NCBI GenBank assembly: GCA_016292445.1
Contig: JAEDIN010000065.1
Location: forward strand, 1 to 6,728
Reading direction: 5' to 3'
Length of the DNA stretch: 6,728 nucleotides
DNA from: Oscillospiraceae bacterium
Lineage (GTDB): Bacteria > Bacillota > Clostridia > Oscillospirales > Oscillospiraceae
A program made the position numbers and the translations under genes. Below, piece by piece: positions 6,395-6,728 of this stretch; position 1 is the first letter of the stretch, and each line of letters opens with the position of its first letter. Under the pieces are notes generated by a model. The model ran no database searches, was not told the DNA's origin, and was given only the letters and a program-made list of their open reading frames with translations.

Positions 6395-6401
6395 AAGGAG
6401 G
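6395..6401 (+). promoter_or_regulatory. Ribosome binding site of the PadR gene
   Basis: AAGGAGG lies eight bases before the ATG at 6410, a near-ideal site and spacing. It decides the start against the upstream in-frame TTG at 6341. Confidence 0.9.
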
Positions 6402-6409
6402 ATACATCT

Positions 6410-6727
6410 ATGGCGAGGAAGAAGTTCTCAACGCTGACAGAGCCGATGTTTTATCTTCTTATGGCATTGAGAGACGGAGATAAGTGCGGCATCGAAATAA
6501 GCACATTTATTGCACGCAGAAGCGCAGATAGGGTTAAGCTCGGCCCGGGAACGCTGTATGCTCTGCTTGGTGATTTTGAGCGTGAGAGCATAATAAGGCA
6601 ATCGGGCGCAGACGGGAAAAGAAAGACCTACAGCATAACTCAGGCAGGCAACGACTTGTATGATGATGAGATTATGAGATTGAAAAGCTGTATTAACGAT
6701 GCTGAAGGAGGACAGGAACATGAGTAA
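6410..6727 (+). CDS. PadR-family transcriptional regulator, short form
   Basis: A 105-residue winged-helix DNA-binding protein, normally dimeric. The N-terminal helices (about 9-35) resemble the PadR start; the hallmark LGPGTLYALL (44-53) forms the recognition helix region. The wing follows at about 61-77 (IIRQ...GKRKTYSIT), then TQAG and a short C-terminal helix (about 79-100). It lacks the long C-terminal dimerisation domain of PadR proper, which fits the compact subfamily. PadR proteins usually repress their own operon and are relieved by a small ligand or stress; the palindromes in its promoter fit this. Its stop overlaps the start of the next gene, so the two are co-transcribed, and in this subfamily the partner is often a small membrane protein or transporter, the likely regulated function. 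The divergent dehydrogenase is a less certain target. The ligand is unknown. Confidence 0.93.
   Translation: MARKKFSTLTEPMFYLLMALRDGDKCGIEISTFIARRSADRVKLGPGTLYALLGDFERESIIRQSGADGKRKTYSITQAGNDLYDDEIMRLKSCINDAEGGQEHE
6705..6711 (+). promoter_or_regulatory. Ribosome binding site of the next gene, inside the PadR gene
   Basis: AAGGAGG lies eight bases before the ATG at 6720, the same motif and spacing as for PadR. It supports a real gene start at the window edge. Confidence 0.8.
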
Positions 6728-6728
6728 T
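6720..6728 (+). CDS. Start of an unidentified gene cut by the window end
   Basis: Only ATG AGT AAT (Met-Ser-Asn) is visible. It overlaps the last eight bases of the PadR gene in another frame and has a strong ribosome binding site, so translational coupling with PadR is likely. Compact PadR genes of Clostridia are often followed by a DUF2812-type or other membrane protein gene, but three residues cannot test this. Confidence 0.65.

Overview
The window reads as ordinary chromosomal DNA from a low-to-mid GC Gram-positive anaerobe, most likely a gut-type Clostridia (Oscillospiraceae/Ruminococcus-like). The support is AGGAGG-type ribosome binding sites, sigma-A promoters with TTGACA and 17-bp spacers, a large FtsX-type permease with an extracytoplasmic coiled coil, a membrane Ser/Thr kinase with bacterial Ig-like domains, and a small PadR regulator. 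This placement is an inference; no rRNA or marker gene is present. Coding density is high, and no stretch over about 140 bases lacks a gene.

Left part (1-4009, + strand): the 3' portion of a large ABC transporter permease, entered inside its coiled-coil ectodomain, is followed after an 85-base gap by a one-pass membrane protein kinase. The gap holds a near-consensus promoter directly behind the permease stop, so the kinase can be transcribed on its own as well as by read-through. A strong two-way terminator at about 4008-4050 separates these genes from the convergent genes to the right.

Middle part (4055-6267, - strand): an iron-dependent alcohol dehydrogenase lies upstream of a PAP2-family membrane phosphatase. 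They are separated by a perfect hairpin terminator. A candidate phosphatase promoter overlaps that terminator, so the two genes look independently transcribed although collinear.

Right part (6268-6728): a divergent promoter region drives the dehydrogenase leftward and a short PadR-family repressor rightward. A perfect 9+1+9 palindrome fills the spacer of the PadR promoter, and a second ATATCGATAT copy abuts the PadR ribosome binding site, a clear autoregulation layout. The PadR gene overlaps the start of another gene that runs off the window (only ATG AGT AAT is visible).

In two places (2174 and 6341) the longest open reading frame begins with a TTG that is really the first triplet of a TTGACA -35 box; the start sites given here correct this. 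No CRISPR array, tRNA, rRNA, insertion sequence or phage gene was found. I see no convincing new multi-gene system. The most noteworthy items are the kinase with Ig-like rather than PASTA sensor domains, the PadR operator architecture, the promoter embedded in a terminator, and the DNA-level heptad repeat in the permease.
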